Source: Lachnospiraceae bacterium
GTDB lineage: Bacteria > Bacillota > Clostridia > Lachnospirales > Lachnospiraceae
Reading direction: 5' to 3'
NCBI GenBank assembly: GCA_015056925.1
Contig: SVFJ01000008.1
Span: forward strand, 1-64,000
Length of the DNA stretch: 64,000 nt
Numbering within the stretch: position 1 is the stretch's first letter; every line of letters begins with the position of its first letter. Under the pieces are notes generated by a model. That model ran no database searches and was not told where the DNA came from. It worked only from the letters and a program-made list of their open reading frames with translations. This document shows, one piece after another, positions 36,510-47,397 of the stretch. Made by a program: the position numbers and the translations under genes.

Positions 36510-37502
36510 TTATTGTTCATTAACGTGGTGGCATGCCACATAATGACCTGTAGATACTTCCTTGAATGCCGGCTCCTCTGCTGCACAACGCTCTGTCGCA
36601 TATGGACATCTTGTGCGGAATCTACATCCTGAAGGCGGATTCAATGGGCTTGGTACATCTCCCTCTAAAACAATACGCTTATTTGCTCTCGCCTTAATAG
36701 GGTCAGCAACTGGAATCGCTGAAATCAAACTCTGTGTATAAGGATGTAAAGGACGGGTTGTCAACTCATAGCTGTCCGCCAACTCTACCATCTTACCAAG
36801 ATACATAACACCGATACGATTAGAAATATGCTTTACAACAGAAAGGTCATGAGCAATAAATAAATATGTCAAACCAAGCTCTGCCTGCAAATCTTCAAAC
36901 ATATTAATAACCTGTGCCTGAATAGAAACATCAAGCGCAGAAATCGGCTCATCACATACGATAAACTCAGGATTAACCGCTAATGCACGCGCAATACCAA
37001 CACGCTGTCTCTGTCCACCAGAGAACTCATGAGGATATCTGTTTGCATGCTCTGAGTTCAAGCCTACTCTTCTAAGCATCTCTATAATCTTGTCATAACG
37101 CTCCTGCTTACTTGCAGCAAGCTTATGAATGTCAATCGGTTCACCTACGATATCAGCAACTGTCATACGAGGATCAAGACTAGCATATGGATCCTGGAAT
37201 ACAATCTGCATCTTCTTACGATAAGGAAGCATATCTACTGCAATCTTCTCATCCTTGTCAAAGATTACCTTACCATCATAAATAATCTTACCGCCTGTTG
37301 GCTCGTATAATCTTAATAAGCTTCTACCTGTAGTCGTCTTACCACAACCAGACTCACCTACAAGACCCAACGTTTCTCCACGCTTAATTGCAAAAGAAAC
37401 ATCATCTACAGCCTTTACAAATCTCTTATTCTTACCATAACCACCCGCAGGGAAATACTGCTTAAGGTGCTCTACCTGAACTAATACATCATTATTATTC
37501 AT
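36510..37502 (-). CDS. oppF: Oligopeptide ABC transporter ATP-binding protein OppF
   Basis: A 330-aa ATPase, one of two in the peptide importer. It has Walker [10 protein letters not shown], signature [15 protein letters not shown], Walker [15 protein letters not shown] and switch His in IAHDLSVV. The C-terminal Cys-rich peptide-importer extension ([15 protein letters not shown]) is present. It overlaps oppD by 8 nt. Confidence 0.95.
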   Translation of the reverse strand: MNNNDVLVQVEHLKQYFPAGGYGKNKRFVKAVDDVSFAIKRGETLGLVGESGCGKTTTGRSLLRLYEPTGGKIIYDGKVIFDKDEKIAVDMLPYRKKMQIVFQDPYASLDPRMTVADIVGEPIDIHKLAASKQERYDKIIEMLRRVGLNSEHANRYPHEFSGGQRQRVGIARALAVNPEFIVCDEPISALDVSIQAQVINMFEDLQAELGLTYLFIAHDLSVVKHISNRIGVMYLGKMVELADSYELTTRPLHPYTQSLISAIPVADPIKARANKRIVLEGDVPSPLNPPSGCRFRTRCPYATERCAAEEPAFKEVSTGHYVACHHVNEQ

Positions 37503-38496
37503 TTGTAGCTCCTCCTTCCATCTGCGCCTTCTGGTTCATCCAGCATTGTGTATAATGAACATCGCCAAAAGTAGTTACCGGAGGCATCTCTCTTAAGCAA
37601 ATCTTCATACAGCTCTCGCATCTTGGTGCAAAAGGACATCCCTTTGGAGGATTTAACAAGTCAATTGGTGTACCCTCAATCGGAACAAGTCTCTCATGTT
37701 CCTCAGCATCCAATCTTGGAATACTCTTAATAAGTCCCTTTGTATATTCATGCTTTGGATTGTAGAAAATATCGTCTGTTGTACCATACTCGATAATTCT
37801 ACCACCATACATAACGGCAATTCTCTCACACATGCTTGCAACAATACCAAGATCATGTGTAATCATGATAATCGCCATACCAAGCTTGTCCTTAAGCTCC
37901 ATCATAAGCTCTAAGATTTGTGCCTGAATCGTAACATCAAGCGCTGTTGTAGGCTCATCAGCAATCAAAAGCTTTGGTTCACATGCAAGTGCAATCGCAA
38001 TCATAACACGCTGACGCATACCACCTGATAACTCATGTGGATACTGCTTCAATCTCTTCTCAGGCTCATTGATACCAACAAGTGTCAAAAGCTCAACAGC
38101 TCTCTCGTGTGCCTGCTTCTTATCCTTATCTGTATGAAGAAGAATAACCTCTTCAATCTGATTACCAATAGTAAATACAGGATTCAAGCTGGTCATAGGA
38201 TCCTGAAAAATAATAGAAACCTCATTACCACGAATCTTTCTGAATTCCTGCTCAGACATCTCATGAATCTGATGTCCGTTAAACTCAATCGTACCACCAA
38301 TCAGCTTACCAGGATGTGCTGTTAAGCCCATCAAGCTGTATGCTGTAACTGACTTACCAGATCCACTCTCACCAACGATACCAAGTACCTCACCCTGATT
38401 CAAATGAATAGATACGTCATTTAATGCCTTTACTTCTCCAACAGGAGTGAAGAAGGAAAGACGTTCATTCTTTATATCAACTAAATATTCTGACAT
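37495..38496 (-). CDS. oppD: Oligopeptide ABC transporter ATP-binding protein OppD
   Basis: A 333-aa ATPase paired with OppF. Walker [11 protein letters not shown], signature [15 protein letters not shown], Walker [15 protein letters not shown] and switch His in ITHDLGIV are complete. The C-terminal peptide-transporter extension [15 protein letters not shown] supplies cysteines typical of Opp/Dpp ATPases. The ribosome-binding site is weak, consistent with coupling to oppC upstream. Confidence 0.95.
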   Translation of the reverse strand: MSEYLVDIKNERLSFFTPVGEVKALNDVSIHLNQGEVLGIVGESGSGKSVTAYSLMGLTAHPGKLIGGTIEFNGHQIHEMSEQEFRKIRGNEVSIIFQDPMTSLNPVFTIGNQIEEVILLHTDKDKKQAHERAVELLTLVGINEPEKRLKQYPHELSGGMRQRVMIAIALACEPKLLIADEPTTALDVTIQAQILELMMELKDKLGMAIIMITHDLGIVASMCERIAVMYGGRIIEYGTTDDIFYNPKHEYTKGLIKSIPRLDAEEHERLVPIEGTPIDLLNPPKGCPFAPRCESCMKICLREMPPVTTFGDVHYTQCWMNQKAQMEGGATNE

Positions 38497-38514
38497 GATT
38501 CTTCACTCTCTTTC

Positions 38515-39561
38515 TTAATTCTTCATCTTAGGGTCAAATGCATCTCTAAGACCATCGCCCAAAAGGTTAAAGCTCAAAATAATCAAACTGATTAAAAGTG
38601 CAGGAATGAATAATAAATGTGGATAAGTATTCAATCCATTAATTGCCTCACTTGCCAAGCTTCCCAATGAAGGAAGTGGTACCGCAACACCAAGTCCCAA
38701 GAAGCTTAAGAAGCTCTCTGTAAAGATAGATGATGGAATCTGAAGTGTTGTTGTAACAATCAGAGTACCAATACAGTTTGTTAAAAGATGCTTCTTGATA
38801 ATTCTGCCACTCTTTGCACCAAGTGCTCTTGCAGCAGTAACGTATTCACTTTCCTTAAGGATTAAAATCTGGCTTCGAACCATACGAGCCATACCTACCC
38901 AGTACAATAACGCAAATACAATAAAGATACTGATAAGGTTTGTACCAACAATATTAATCCATCCAAATCCTGGTAATGCCGCAAGCTCTGCCAGCGGTGC
39001 CTTTAAGGCAAAGGATAACAATACAATCAAAAGAATATCAGGTACTGTATAAATAATATCAACAACTCGCATCATCACAAGGTCTACCCAGCCGCCAAAG
39101 AAAGCAGCGATAGAACCATAAATAGAACCAATTACAAGAATAATTGCTGTCGCAATCAAACCTACCATTAACGAAATACGGCTACCTACCATAACACGAA
39201 TCGCGTAATCTCGTCCCATTTTATCTGTTCCAAAAATGTGTGGAAATACAAACTCGCCTGCATCTCTCATCGCCTGTTCCTCGATAGAATACTCAAATGG
39301 AGCTAAGCTGTTTGCACCCTTAACCTGTGTCTCATAAGAATATGGATAGAATAAAGGTACGATAAACGAGAAGAACATAACAATAATAATCACCCAAAGA
39401 CTTACCATTGCCACTCTATTCTTACGTAATCTTCTTAATCCATCCTTCCAAAAGCTGACGCTTTCTCGCATTACAACAAGGCTCTGCTTCTCATCCTCTG
39501 TTGCAGGGAGAAAATCGTCCGGATTTAATTTTAACTGAAAACTAATCGGATTCTCTTTCAT
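38515..39561 (-). CDS. oppC: Oligopeptide ABC transporter permease OppC
   Basis: A 348-aa permease with six membrane helices and an N-terminal extension (LRRLRKNRVAMVSLW) typical of OppC. The coupling helix EYVTAARALGAKSGRIIKKHLLTN and FGTDKMGRDYAIRVMVGSR, a peptide-permease marker, are present. It forms the channel with OppB. AAGGA lies before the ATG. Confidence 0.95.
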   Translation of the reverse strand: MKENPISFQLKLNPDDFLPATEDEKQSLVVMRESVSFWKDGLRRLRKNRVAMVSLWVIIIVMFFSFIVPLFYPYSYETQVKGANSLAPFEYSIEEQAMRDAGEFVFPHIFGTDKMGRDYAIRVMVGSRISLMVGLIATAIILVIGSIYGSIAAFFGGWVDLVMMRVVDIIYTVPDILLIVLLSFALKAPLAELAALPGFGWINIVGTNLISIFIVFALLYWVGMARMVRSQILILKESEYVTAARALGAKSGRIIKKHLLTNCIGTLIVTTTLQIPSSIFTESFLSFLGLGVAVPLPSLGSLASEAINGLNTYPHLLFIPALLISLIILSFNLLGDGLRDAFDPKMKN

Positions 39562-39580
39562 TTCAACGTTCCTTCCATGT

Positions 39581-40498
39581 TTACTTTAACTTAATACGAG
39601 GGTCTACTAACTTATACACAATATCTACAACAACGTTCATAACAACCATCAAAGTCGCAAGGAAAATAGTTGTGCCCATGATAACGGTATAATCACGATT
39701 TGTGATAGAGCCAATAAACTCACCACCAAGTCCCGGAATTGTAAATATCTTCTCTACTACAAAACTACCAGTAAGAGTATACGCAAGCATCGGTCCTACA
39801 TAAGTAACAACTGGTAAAATCGCATTACGAAGTGCATGCTTGAAGATGCTTACCTTCTGTGAAAGCCCCTTTGCTCTTGCTGTTCTCATGTAATCCTGTC
39901 CTAATACATCTAACATAGAAGAACGCATAAGTCTCATAATATATGCTGTCGGATAGAATGACAATGAAATAACCGGCATAATGTAGTGCTTCCAAGAAGT
40001 CAAACCAAAGGTCGGAAGTAAATTCAAATGTACTCCGAATAAATACATCAATAATGTACAAATAACAAAGCTTGGTACCGCAATACCACAAGTCGCTACG
40101 ACACTAATAATATTATCCAAAGCCTTACCTCTGTTCATAGCGGCCGCACATCCAAGCGGAACACCTACTATCAAAGATACAAGAACTGCTGTACCACCCA
40201 GTCTTGCAGATACAGGGAACTTAGTTGCAATAATAGATGTAACTGTTCTACCTCTCTGCTTCAAGCTGTCACCAAAATCACCATGAAGAGCATCTGTCAT
40301 ATAAGTCACATACTGCTCCCATAACGGCTTATCCAAACCATACTTTGCCTCCAACGCAGCTAACGCCTGCGGGCTGACTGCCTTCTCAGACAGGAATGGA
40401 CCACCGGGTACCATATTCATCAGAAAAAAGGTCAGGGTTGCAACTGCCCAAATTGTTACAATTGCAAGTCCAATTCTTTTTACAATGTACTTCAACAT
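39581..40498 (-). CDS. oppB: Oligopeptide ABC transporter permease OppB
   Basis: A 305-aa permease with six membrane helices. N-terminal MLKYIVKRIGLAIVTIWAVATLTFFLMNMVPGGPF is the standard OppB start. The coupling helix DYMRTARAKGLSQKVSIFKHALRNAILPV is intact. It is the first gene of the opp operon, GGAG lies about 11 bases before the ATG, and the promoter is ~170 bp upstream. Confidence 0.95.
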   Translation of the reverse strand: MLKYIVKRIGLAIVTIWAVATLTFFLMNMVPGGPFLSEKAVSPQALAALEAKYGLDKPLWEQYVTYMTDALHGDFGDSLKQRGRTVTSIIATKFPVSARLGGTAVLVSLIVGVPLGCAAAMNRGKALDNIISVVATCGIAVPSFVICTLLMYLFGVHLNLLPTFGLTSWKHYIMPVISLSFYPTAYIMRLMRSSMLDVLGQDYMRTARAKGLSQKVSIFKHALRNAILPVVTYVGPMLAYTLTGSFVVEKIFTIPGLGGEFIGSITNRDYTVIMGTTIFLATLMVVMNVVVDIVYKLVDPRIKLK

Positions 40499-40591
40499 TT
40501 TTAATCAATCTCCTTCTCTTTATAAATACCTCTAAAACCGCACAATTTAAGACTTTACCACGCTAAACCATTAAAAATATAAAGCCATCAC

Positions 40592-40634
40592 AAAAAATAA
40601 GGAGCGTCCACTGTCGACCGGCAATCCACTCCTT
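40592..40634 (-). terminator. Terminator-like hairpin in the opp leader (candidate attenuator)
   Basis: On the minus strand AAGGAG (40634-40629) and CTCCTT (40604-40599) enclose 24 nt with partial inner pairing (ATTG/CAGT), then TTATTTTTT. The hairpin begins about 30 nt after the predicted start site and lies ~95 nt before oppB. It is downstream of the opp promoter with no other gene between, so it could act as a conditional terminator. The inner part carries two GTGGA repeats, and no known riboswitch is recognised. Confidence 0.55.
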
Positions 40635-40669
40635 TATGGTAAATTTATTTCATCTTGTGCATTTTTTAA

Positions 40670-40698
40670 ATAATATAATCAATTTTTGTGTGTGTCAA
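40670..40698 (-). promoter_or_regulatory. Strong sigma-A promoter of the opp operon
   Basis: A consensus TTGACA (40698-40693) and TATTAT (40675-40670) with exactly 17 bp between them on the minus strand. Transcription would start near 40663. Confidence 0.85.
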
Positions 40699-41032
40699 GT
40701 TTTCAACAAGGTCGAATTATTGGTTTTTTTGGTACTTTTTGCATATTTATACATACTTTTTGCTGTTTTTTCTGTGTTCAAGGCACTTCTTTTTATTACA
40801 TTTCACCTAATATTTCCCTTTACTTTTAGCGACTGTATCGATTCGCAAAGAAGCAATGTATGTTCACTGATAATTTATTCATTTTATATTTTTTTTAAAA
40901 TTCTATTTACAATTGGAAAATTATGTATTATTGTATTAAGTAGGTAGTGCAATAATACAGTAACACAGTTGAGTATATACTATATTTATGTAAACTATTA
41001 TGCTATACTACAAAGAAAGGAAAGGTGATTTC
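40699..41032. other. AT-rich divergent control region, no gene
   Basis: About 330 bp between the opp promoter and the GntR gene. A long Phe/Leu-rich open frame (40636-40947, + strand) lacks a ribosome-binding site and reflects composition. The GntR promoter is presumably here: TATACT at 41004-41009 is a possible -10, but no convincing -35 is seen. Confidence 0.4.
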
Positions 41033-41404
41033 ATGGCATGGAATCTACAGGCAGACAGACCGATTTATACACAGATTCTTGAACAGATACAGACGCGTAT
41101 CATCTCAGGTTGTTACAAACCGGGCGAGAAGCTGCCAAGCGTAAGAGAGCTTGCTGCAGAGGCAAACGTAAACCCCAACACAATGCAGAAGGCATTTGCA
41201 GAATTAGAGAGAAGCGGATTAATTTCAACACAGCGCACAAGCGGGCGTACAGTAACGGAGGATACAGGCATGATTGAACAGCTCAAAAACCAGTTGGCAG
41301 TTTCGCAGATTCAAAGCTTTATCGAAGCCATGCAACAGCTTGGCTATTCAAAAGAAGAGATTTATAACCTTGTTACCAACACATTGAAAGGAGGAAATGA
41401 ATAA
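41033..41404 (+). CDS. GntR-family regulator, YtrA-like
   Basis: A 123-aa short GntR regulator. The winged helix (PIYTQILEQIQTRIISGCYKPGEKLPSVRELAAEANVNPNTMQKAFAELERSGLI) is followed by only ~50 residues, the size typical of YtrA-subfamily proteins that repress adjacent ABC exporters. AAAGG precedes ATG 41033; the frame begins at 41000 without a site. The stop overlaps the ABC ATPase start, so the three genes form an operon. Confidence 0.9.
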   Translation: MAWNLQADRPIYTQILEQIQTRIISGCYKPGEKLPSVRELAAEANVNPNTMQKAFAELERSGLISTQRTSGRTVTEDTGMIEQLKNQLAVSQIQSFIEAMQQLGYSKEEIYNLVTNTLKGGNE

Positions 41405-42111
41405 TGGATTCATTATTAGAAATTCGTGACCTGTGCAAGAAATACAGTGGTGTCGCTAATTATCTCGCAGTTTATCATATGAACCTGTCTATTCCAAAAG
41501 GCAAGATTATTGGTCTGTTAGGTCCTAACGGCTGCGGTAAGACAACTTTAATCAAGATGATTACCGGACTTTTGACTCCTTCAAGCGGCTCGGTAGCAAT
41601 TAACGGTATGGCACCATGCGCAGCAACAAAGAATATTATTTCTTATCTGCCGGAGAGAACTTATCTCCAGAGTAATATGAAGGTATCCGAGATGGTAGAG
41701 TATTTCTCTGACTTCTATGAGGATTTCTCCAGCGAGCGTGCTTATGCCATGTTCAAGGATATGGGTATTGACACTTCTGCACGACTCAAAACTCTTTCAA
41801 AGGGTACTAAAGAGAAGGTACAGTTGATTTTGGTTATGAGTCGTAACGCTCAGCTTTATATTTTGGATGAACCGATTGCAGGTGTTGACCCGGCAGCAAG
41901 AGATTACATTTTAAAGACCATCATTCAGAACTACAATCAAGAGGCTACAATTATTTTATCTACCCATTTGATTTCTGATATTGAGAACGTACTGGACGAA
42001 GTTATCTTCATGAAAAATGGTTCTCTCATTCTTCATGACAGCGTAGATGGTGTCAGAGAAAAGACCGGAAAATCAATAGATGCTTATTTCAGGGAGGTAT
42101 ATGTATGTTAA
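41404..42111 (+). CDS. ABC transporter ATP-binding protein (YtrB-like)
   Basis: A 235-aa ATPase. Walker A GPNGCGKTT, a degenerate signature LSKGTKEKVQLILVMSR, Walker B LYILDEPIAGVDPAARD and H in STHLISDI are visible. The signature lacking the usual SGGQ is common in YtrB-type exporters. GGAGG is nine bases before the ATG. It pairs with the permease at 42105. Likely roles are export or envelope-stress response; substrate unknown. Confidence 0.9.
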   Translation: MDSLLEIRDLCKKYSGVANYLAVYHMNLSIPKGKIIGLLGPNGCGKTTLIKMITGLLTPSSGSVAINGMAPCAATKNIISYLPERTYLQSNMKVSEMVEYFSDFYEDFSSERAYAMFKDMGIDTSARLKTLSKGTKEKVQLILVMSRNAQLYILDEPIAGVDPAARDYILKTIIQNYNQEATIILSTHLISDIENVLDEVIFMKNGSLILHDSVDGVREKTGKSIDAYFREVYVC

Positions 42112-42938
42112 GTAAATTAATCAAACACGAATGGCGCGCCATGAGAAAATATTTTTTAATATTCTTTATCGTCATGGCTGTTACAACCGCATTATCATGC
42201 ATTACTTTACTATTTATCAACCCTGCATTTGACGATGTTGTAATTGGTTTTAGCACCCTTTTATTTATGGCTGTTATACTCCTCTACTATCTGGGAATGA
42301 TTGTTTGCAGTATAGGTTCCAATGTTGTCATTGCCGTACGATTTTACAAGAGCTGCTATACAGACGAGGGATATTTAACTCATACTCTTCCTGTCAACAG
42401 CAACCAGTTACTGATTGGCAAGACTATTGCTTACTTTTTATTCAGCCTTATCATGGGTGCTTTGATGGTATTATCCGTACTCCTCATAATCGGTACAGGA
42501 TTTGCACATTTTGGTACATTTGTTGATTTATCGTCCATTGATTTTAGCGAACTAACTGTTGCAATGAAGGAAGAGACCGGAATTGATTTGATTCCGTTTA
42601 TCCTATTCCTTATTGTATATTGTATTGTTATCTCTCTGGCTAACATCCTGATTATCACAGGCTGTATCAGCATTGGTCAGCTCATGAGCAAGCACCGTAT
42701 ACTCGGCGCATTACTTGCCTATTTCGGATTTTATATGATTGTGCAGATAGTCAGCACGTTTGCTTCCATTCCGATGACAACATCCATACTCAAGGCAGAG
42801 CTTAGCGGCACGACCATGACGATGTGGGAAGTATTAGGTCCTGTTTATCTTTTAGTCGGAGGACTCTATGTTGTCATAGCGGCCATTATGTACTTTATAA
42901 ATATCCACATGATGACTAAGAGACTTAACTTAGAGTAA
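42105..42938 (+). CDS. ABC transporter permease of the GntR module
   Basis: A 277-aa membrane protein with about six hydrophobic segments. It begins MLSKLIKHEWRAMRKYFLIFFIVM, the usual start of ABC-2-like permeases in Firmicutes. GGGAGG lies before the ATG inside the ATPase gene. No substrate can be inferred. It ends before a strong terminator. Confidence 0.82.
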   Translation: MLSKLIKHEWRAMRKYFLIFFIVMAVTTALSCITLLFINPAFDDVVIGFSTLLFMAVILLYYLGMIVCSIGSNVVIAVRFYKSCYTDEGYLTHTLPVNSNQLLIGKTIAYFLFSLIMGALMVLSVLLIIGTGFAHFGTFVDLSSIDFSELTVAMKEETGIDLIPFILFLIVYCIVISLANILIITGCISIGQLMSKHRILGALLAYFGFYMIVQIVSTFASIPMTTSILKAELSGTTMTMWEVLGPVYLLVGGLYVVIAAIMYFINIHMMTKRLNLE

Positions 42939-42967
42939 GATAAATATAAGAATTTGAACTTTAAAGA

Positions 42968-43007
42968 GCAGTAACACCTACGAATCATATCTCGTAGGTG
43001 TCACTGC
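42968..43007. terminator. Terminator between the ABC module and murI
   Basis: A 16-bp stem (42968-42983 and 42992-43007, one A-C mismatch, 8-nt loop) followed by CCTTTTATT on the + strand. It mainly serves the permease gene; termination of murI on the minus strand is weaker. Confidence 0.85.
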
Positions 43008-43014
43008 CCTTTTA

Positions 43015-43794
43015 TTATAATCTCTTCATCTCATCCAAACGTCTATGTAACTTACGAATTCTTTCTAAGCCTTCCTCAGATACAATCTCCCTGCCGGACT
43101 CAAAGTATCGAACCCTGCCTTCATTCTCTTCCAGCCATCTATTCTGCTCTAAGACTCTCTTTAACTGATTTACAGTTCCCTCACTGCCATCAATCATATG
43201 GATATGATTCTCAAATATCTTCGCATAACTATCTTTAAAATAGTTAAAATGTGTACAGCCAAGAACAAGCTCACTGTAATTTGCCAAATCATATGGCGCC
43301 AGCTCTTCCCGTAGATAATCCTCTACAGCCGATGTACCAAACTCTCCGGCTTCTGCAAACTCTACGAGACGTGGCAATGCTAATAAATCCACCATATGCT
43401 CACTATCTACTCTCGCCACCAGATTCTTAAGCTTCTCCTCCCGAACCGCAAGTGGTGTTGCAATCACCATCACACGCTTACCGGAATGCTGCTCCACTGC
43501 AGGCTTGACCGCCGGCTCAATTCCAATAATCGGAATGCTATACTTTGCTCTCATCAGAGCTGCTGCCACACTGGTAGCTGTATTACAAGCAATCACAACG
43601 GCCTTACAATCGTGCTCTACCATAAATCTGATGACTTCGTCCACATATTCAATTACCTGTTCCCTAGTCTTCGTTCCGTAAGGAACATGGTCTACATCTG
43701 CGTAAAAAATATAATTTTCCTTCGGTAAGGTGAGCAGCGCCTGATGCAATAAGGTAATGCCACCAATTCCCGAATCAAAGATTCCAATATTCAT
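43015..43794 (-). CDS. murI: Glutamate racemase
   Basis: A 259-aa racemase supplying D-glutamate for peptidoglycan. The two catalytic cysteines are C70 (IACNTAT) and C180 (LGCTHF), and GIFDSGIGGITLLH marks the N-terminus. AAAGG lies before ATG 43794; the frame runs open to 43836 without a site. It sits downstream of the tRNA operon and a hairpin leader. Confidence 0.96.
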   Translation of the reverse strand: MNIGIFDSGIGGITLLHQALLTLPKENYIFYADVDHVPYGTKTREQVIEYVDEVIRFMVEHDCKAVVIACNTATSVAAALMRAKYSIPIIGIEPAVKPAVEQHSGKRVMVIATPLAVREEKLKNLVARVDSEHMVDLLALPRLVEFAEAGEFGTSAVEDYLREELAPYDLANYSELVLGCTHFNYFKDSYAKIFENHIHMIDGSEGTVNQLKRVLEQNRWLEENEGRVRYFESGREIVSEEGLERIRKLHRRLDEMKRL

Positions 43795-43829
43795 TCCATA
43801 CACCTTTCCTGTTTTTAGGTATAAAGAGA

Positions 43830-43861
43830 CCCGCAAATCTATGTATCCATAAACCTGCGGG
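43830..43861 (-). promoter_or_regulatory. Hairpin in the murI leader
   Basis: A 14-bp stem with G-U pairs (CCCGCAGGTTTATG/CATAGATTTGCGGG on the minus strand) and a GATA loop lies ~36 nt before murI, followed by TCTCTTTA. It may be a weak terminator or attenuator. The T-box core motifs are absent. Confidence 0.4.
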
Positions 43862-44009
43862 CGTTATTGAGAGAGCGAATAGCGAGTTGTTACCCGCTGC
43901 GACATAAGCTAAACAATATACAATTATCTGCTGTGGTTTACCATAAACTCTGTAACCGTTACCGTACTTAAGTACTATCACAACTCACAGCACCTTCATT
44001 CGTAAGTAA

Positions 44010-44032
44010 AAGAGCAGAAGCAATCTGCTCTT
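44010..44032 (-). terminator. Terminator of the tRNA Phe-Gly-Gly operon
   Basis: A 9-bp perfect stem (44010-44018 and 44024-44032, loop of 5) directly follows the last tRNA and is followed by TTTTACTT on the minus strand. Confidence 0.85.
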
Positions 44033-44037
44033 ATGAG

Positions 44038-44109
<72 letters not shown>

Positions 44110-44190
44110 ATGTTGTCTGCATCAGACTTGATTAATATTACATGATTTGTAATACTTTGTCAACAACATTTTTAAAAAATTTATTGACCA

Positions 44191-44261
44191 AGCGGGTGAT
44201 GGGAATCGAACCCACGTATCTAGCTTGGAAGGCTAGTGTTCTACCATTGAACTACACCCGC
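44191..44261 (-). tRNA. tRNA-Gly (UCC)
   Basis: A 71-nt tRNA: acceptor GCGGGTG/CACCCGC, anticodon stem CTAGC/GCTAG, loop CTTCCAA giving anticodon UCC, T-loop GGTTCGATTC. CCA is not encoded. Second in the operon. Confidence 0.97.
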
Positions 44262-44296
44262 GTATATATGAAACAGGGACTTACGTCACCTGTAAG

Positions 44297-44369
<73 letters not shown>

Positions 44370-44396
44370 ATCTCTCGCTCACCAAGCGACTTTTGT

Positions 44397-44425
44397 ATAG
44401 TACAATAGTTTGTCGCCCGTGTCAA
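44397..44425 (-). promoter_or_regulatory. Sigma-A promoter of the tRNA operon
   Basis: TTGACA (44425-44420) and TACTAT (44402-44397) with 17-bp spacing on the minus strand, ~28 bp before tRNA-Phe. A CGGGCG-rich spacer fits a stringently controlled tRNA promoter. Confidence 0.82.
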
Positions 44426-44465
44426 GAGAGTTTTTCTATTTTTTATAATTGTTTTTGTAAACCTT

Positions 44466-45995
<1,530 letters not shown>

Positions 45996-46367
45996 TCAAT
46001 CTATTGTCTGTACTTCTCCTGTTGCCACAACTGCAATCCCTGTTCCTGCAACATTCTCCAGTATAATATCACCCACATAAACAGGTGCCTCCACTCTCAC
46101 CTCTCTAAGTGCTTCCATACACGCAAAAATCTTATCTTTAGGTATGTCCTCTTTTGTCTTAACAGCTACTACCGGATTGACTCCATGCACGACACGTACT
46201 GTGCTTGTTACCGTCCTTCTTGGGTCAAGCATTTCCTTCCTTGCATAGTCCTCTCCCTTAGGACAAGTATTTCCACATATTTCCTTCACATTTCCAGATT
46301 CCATCGTCACCGTTAACACACAGCCCTTTGGGCATCCGATACATACCAGTTCTTTTTTCTCTGCCAT
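45996..46367 (-). CDS. DUF1667-family protein of the glycerol-3-phosphate dehydrogenase module
   Basis: A 123-aa protein with conserved Cys motifs CIGCPKGCVLTV and CGNTCPKGEDYA, the DUF1667 signature. The cysteines probably bind a metal or Fe-S cluster. The family is regularly found beside the GlpA-like dehydrogenase and a FAD oxidoreductase. It may help electron transfer, but the function is unknown. ATG 46367 follows GGGGG; the frame begins further upstream without a site. Confidence 0.85.
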   Translation of the reverse strand: MAEKKELVCIGCPKGCVLTVTMESGNVKEICGNTCPKGEDYARKEMLDPRRTVTSTVRVVHGVNPVVAVKTKEDIPKDKIFACMEALREVRVEAPVYVGDIILENVAGTGIAVVATGEVQTID

Positions 46368-46380
46368 ACACACGCCCCCA

Positions 46381-47376
46381 CTATCCACATACATAAGCCG
46401 CAGCAAATTTGCCTGCCTTATACGCTTCTTTTGAAACATTATCTACCAAATCATGCACATGTAGTACATTTCCACATGCAAATACACCTTCTGCTTTTGT
46501 CTCAAGGCGTTCATTTACATAGGGGCCCGAAGTCTTAGGGTCCAGCTCAATGCCGCACTTAACTGACAGTTCATTCTCCGGTATCAAACCACAGGAAATT
46601 AACAAGGTATCACACTTGTAATCTATCTGCGTTCCTCCTATGACCTTTCCATTCTCGTCTACCTTAGCTACTGTCACACCCTCTACACGTTCTTTACCCT
46701 GAATGTCTACTACCGTGTGACACAGCAAAAGCGGAATACCAAAATCCTCCAAGCACTGCACGATATTACGCTGTAATCCTCCTGACTTTGGTTTAATTTC
46801 TACAACTGCTTTTACTAACGCCCCCTCAAGTGTCATTCTTCTTGCCATAATCAGACCAATATCTCCACTTCCAAGAATCACGACCTCCTTACCCGGAAGC
46901 TTACCTTCTATGTTTACATAATACTGCGCCGTTCCTGCTGAATAAATACCCGCCGGTCTAAAACCCGGAATATTCAATGCACCTCTTGGTCTCTCGCGGC
47001 ATCCCATTGCAAGAATAACAGCATCTGCGCAAATAGTCAGCATACCTTGCTCCTTATTCATAGCAATAATCTGCTTACATCCGGAGTCCTTGCAGACAAC
47101 TATATCCATAACCATTGTATTTAGCAAATACGGTATCCTCTTTTCTTCTACCTGCTTCTTATAACGCTGCGCATACTCCGGACCTGTCAGTTCCTCTCGA
47201 AAGGTATGCAATCCGAAGCCATTGTGAATACACTGGTTCAAAATGCCGCCAAGCTCCTTATCTCTTTCGATTATCAAAATATCCTCAACTGCTACACCTG
47301 CCTCACATGCCCCTAATGCTGCTGCCATACCGGCCGGTCCGCCACCGATAATCACTATTTTCCTATGCATCTCCAT
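46381..47376 (-). CDS. FAD-dependent NAD(P)-linked oxidoreductase of the glycerol operon
   Basis: A 331-aa thioredoxin-reductase-like flavoprotein. The FAD motif is VIIGGGPAGMAAALGA and the NAD(P) motif VVILGSGDIGLIMARRMTL; VFACGNVLHVHDLVDNV is the usual end. It likely passes electrons from the GlpA-like dehydrogenase to NAD. TGGGG is six bases before ATG 47376. Gaps to both neighbours are 13-21 nt. Confidence 0.88.
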   Translation of the reverse strand: MEMHRKIVIIGGGPAGMAAALGACEAGVAVEDILIIERDKELGGILNQCIHNGFGLHTFREELTGPEYAQRYKKQVEEKRIPYLLNTMVMDIVVCKDSGCKQIIAMNKEQGMLTICADAVILAMGCRERPRGALNIPGFRPAGIYSAGTAQYYVNIEGKLPGKEVVILGSGDIGLIMARRMTLEGALVKAVVEIKPKSGGLQRNIVQCLEDFGIPLLLCHTVVDIQGKERVEGVTVAKVDENGKVIGGTQIDYKCDTLLISCGLIPENELSVKCGIELDPKTSGPYVNERLETKAEGVFACGNVLHVHDLVDNVSKEAYKAGKFAAAYVCG

Positions 47377-47397
47377 ACGCTACCCCATTTCACAACT

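Noticed and set aside
40636-40947. 103-aa Phe/Leu/Ile-rich plus-strand frame
   Set aside because: Composition of an AT-rich control region; it covers the opp promoter and has no ribosome-binding site.
43775-43981. 68-aa minus-strand frame upstream of murI
   Set aside because: Starts at a GTG with a poor site, overlaps the hairpin leader and murI start, and resembles no protein I know.
43795-44009. T-box or other riboswitch before murI
   Set aside because: The conserved T-box core and antiterminator bulge are not present; only simple hairpins are visible.
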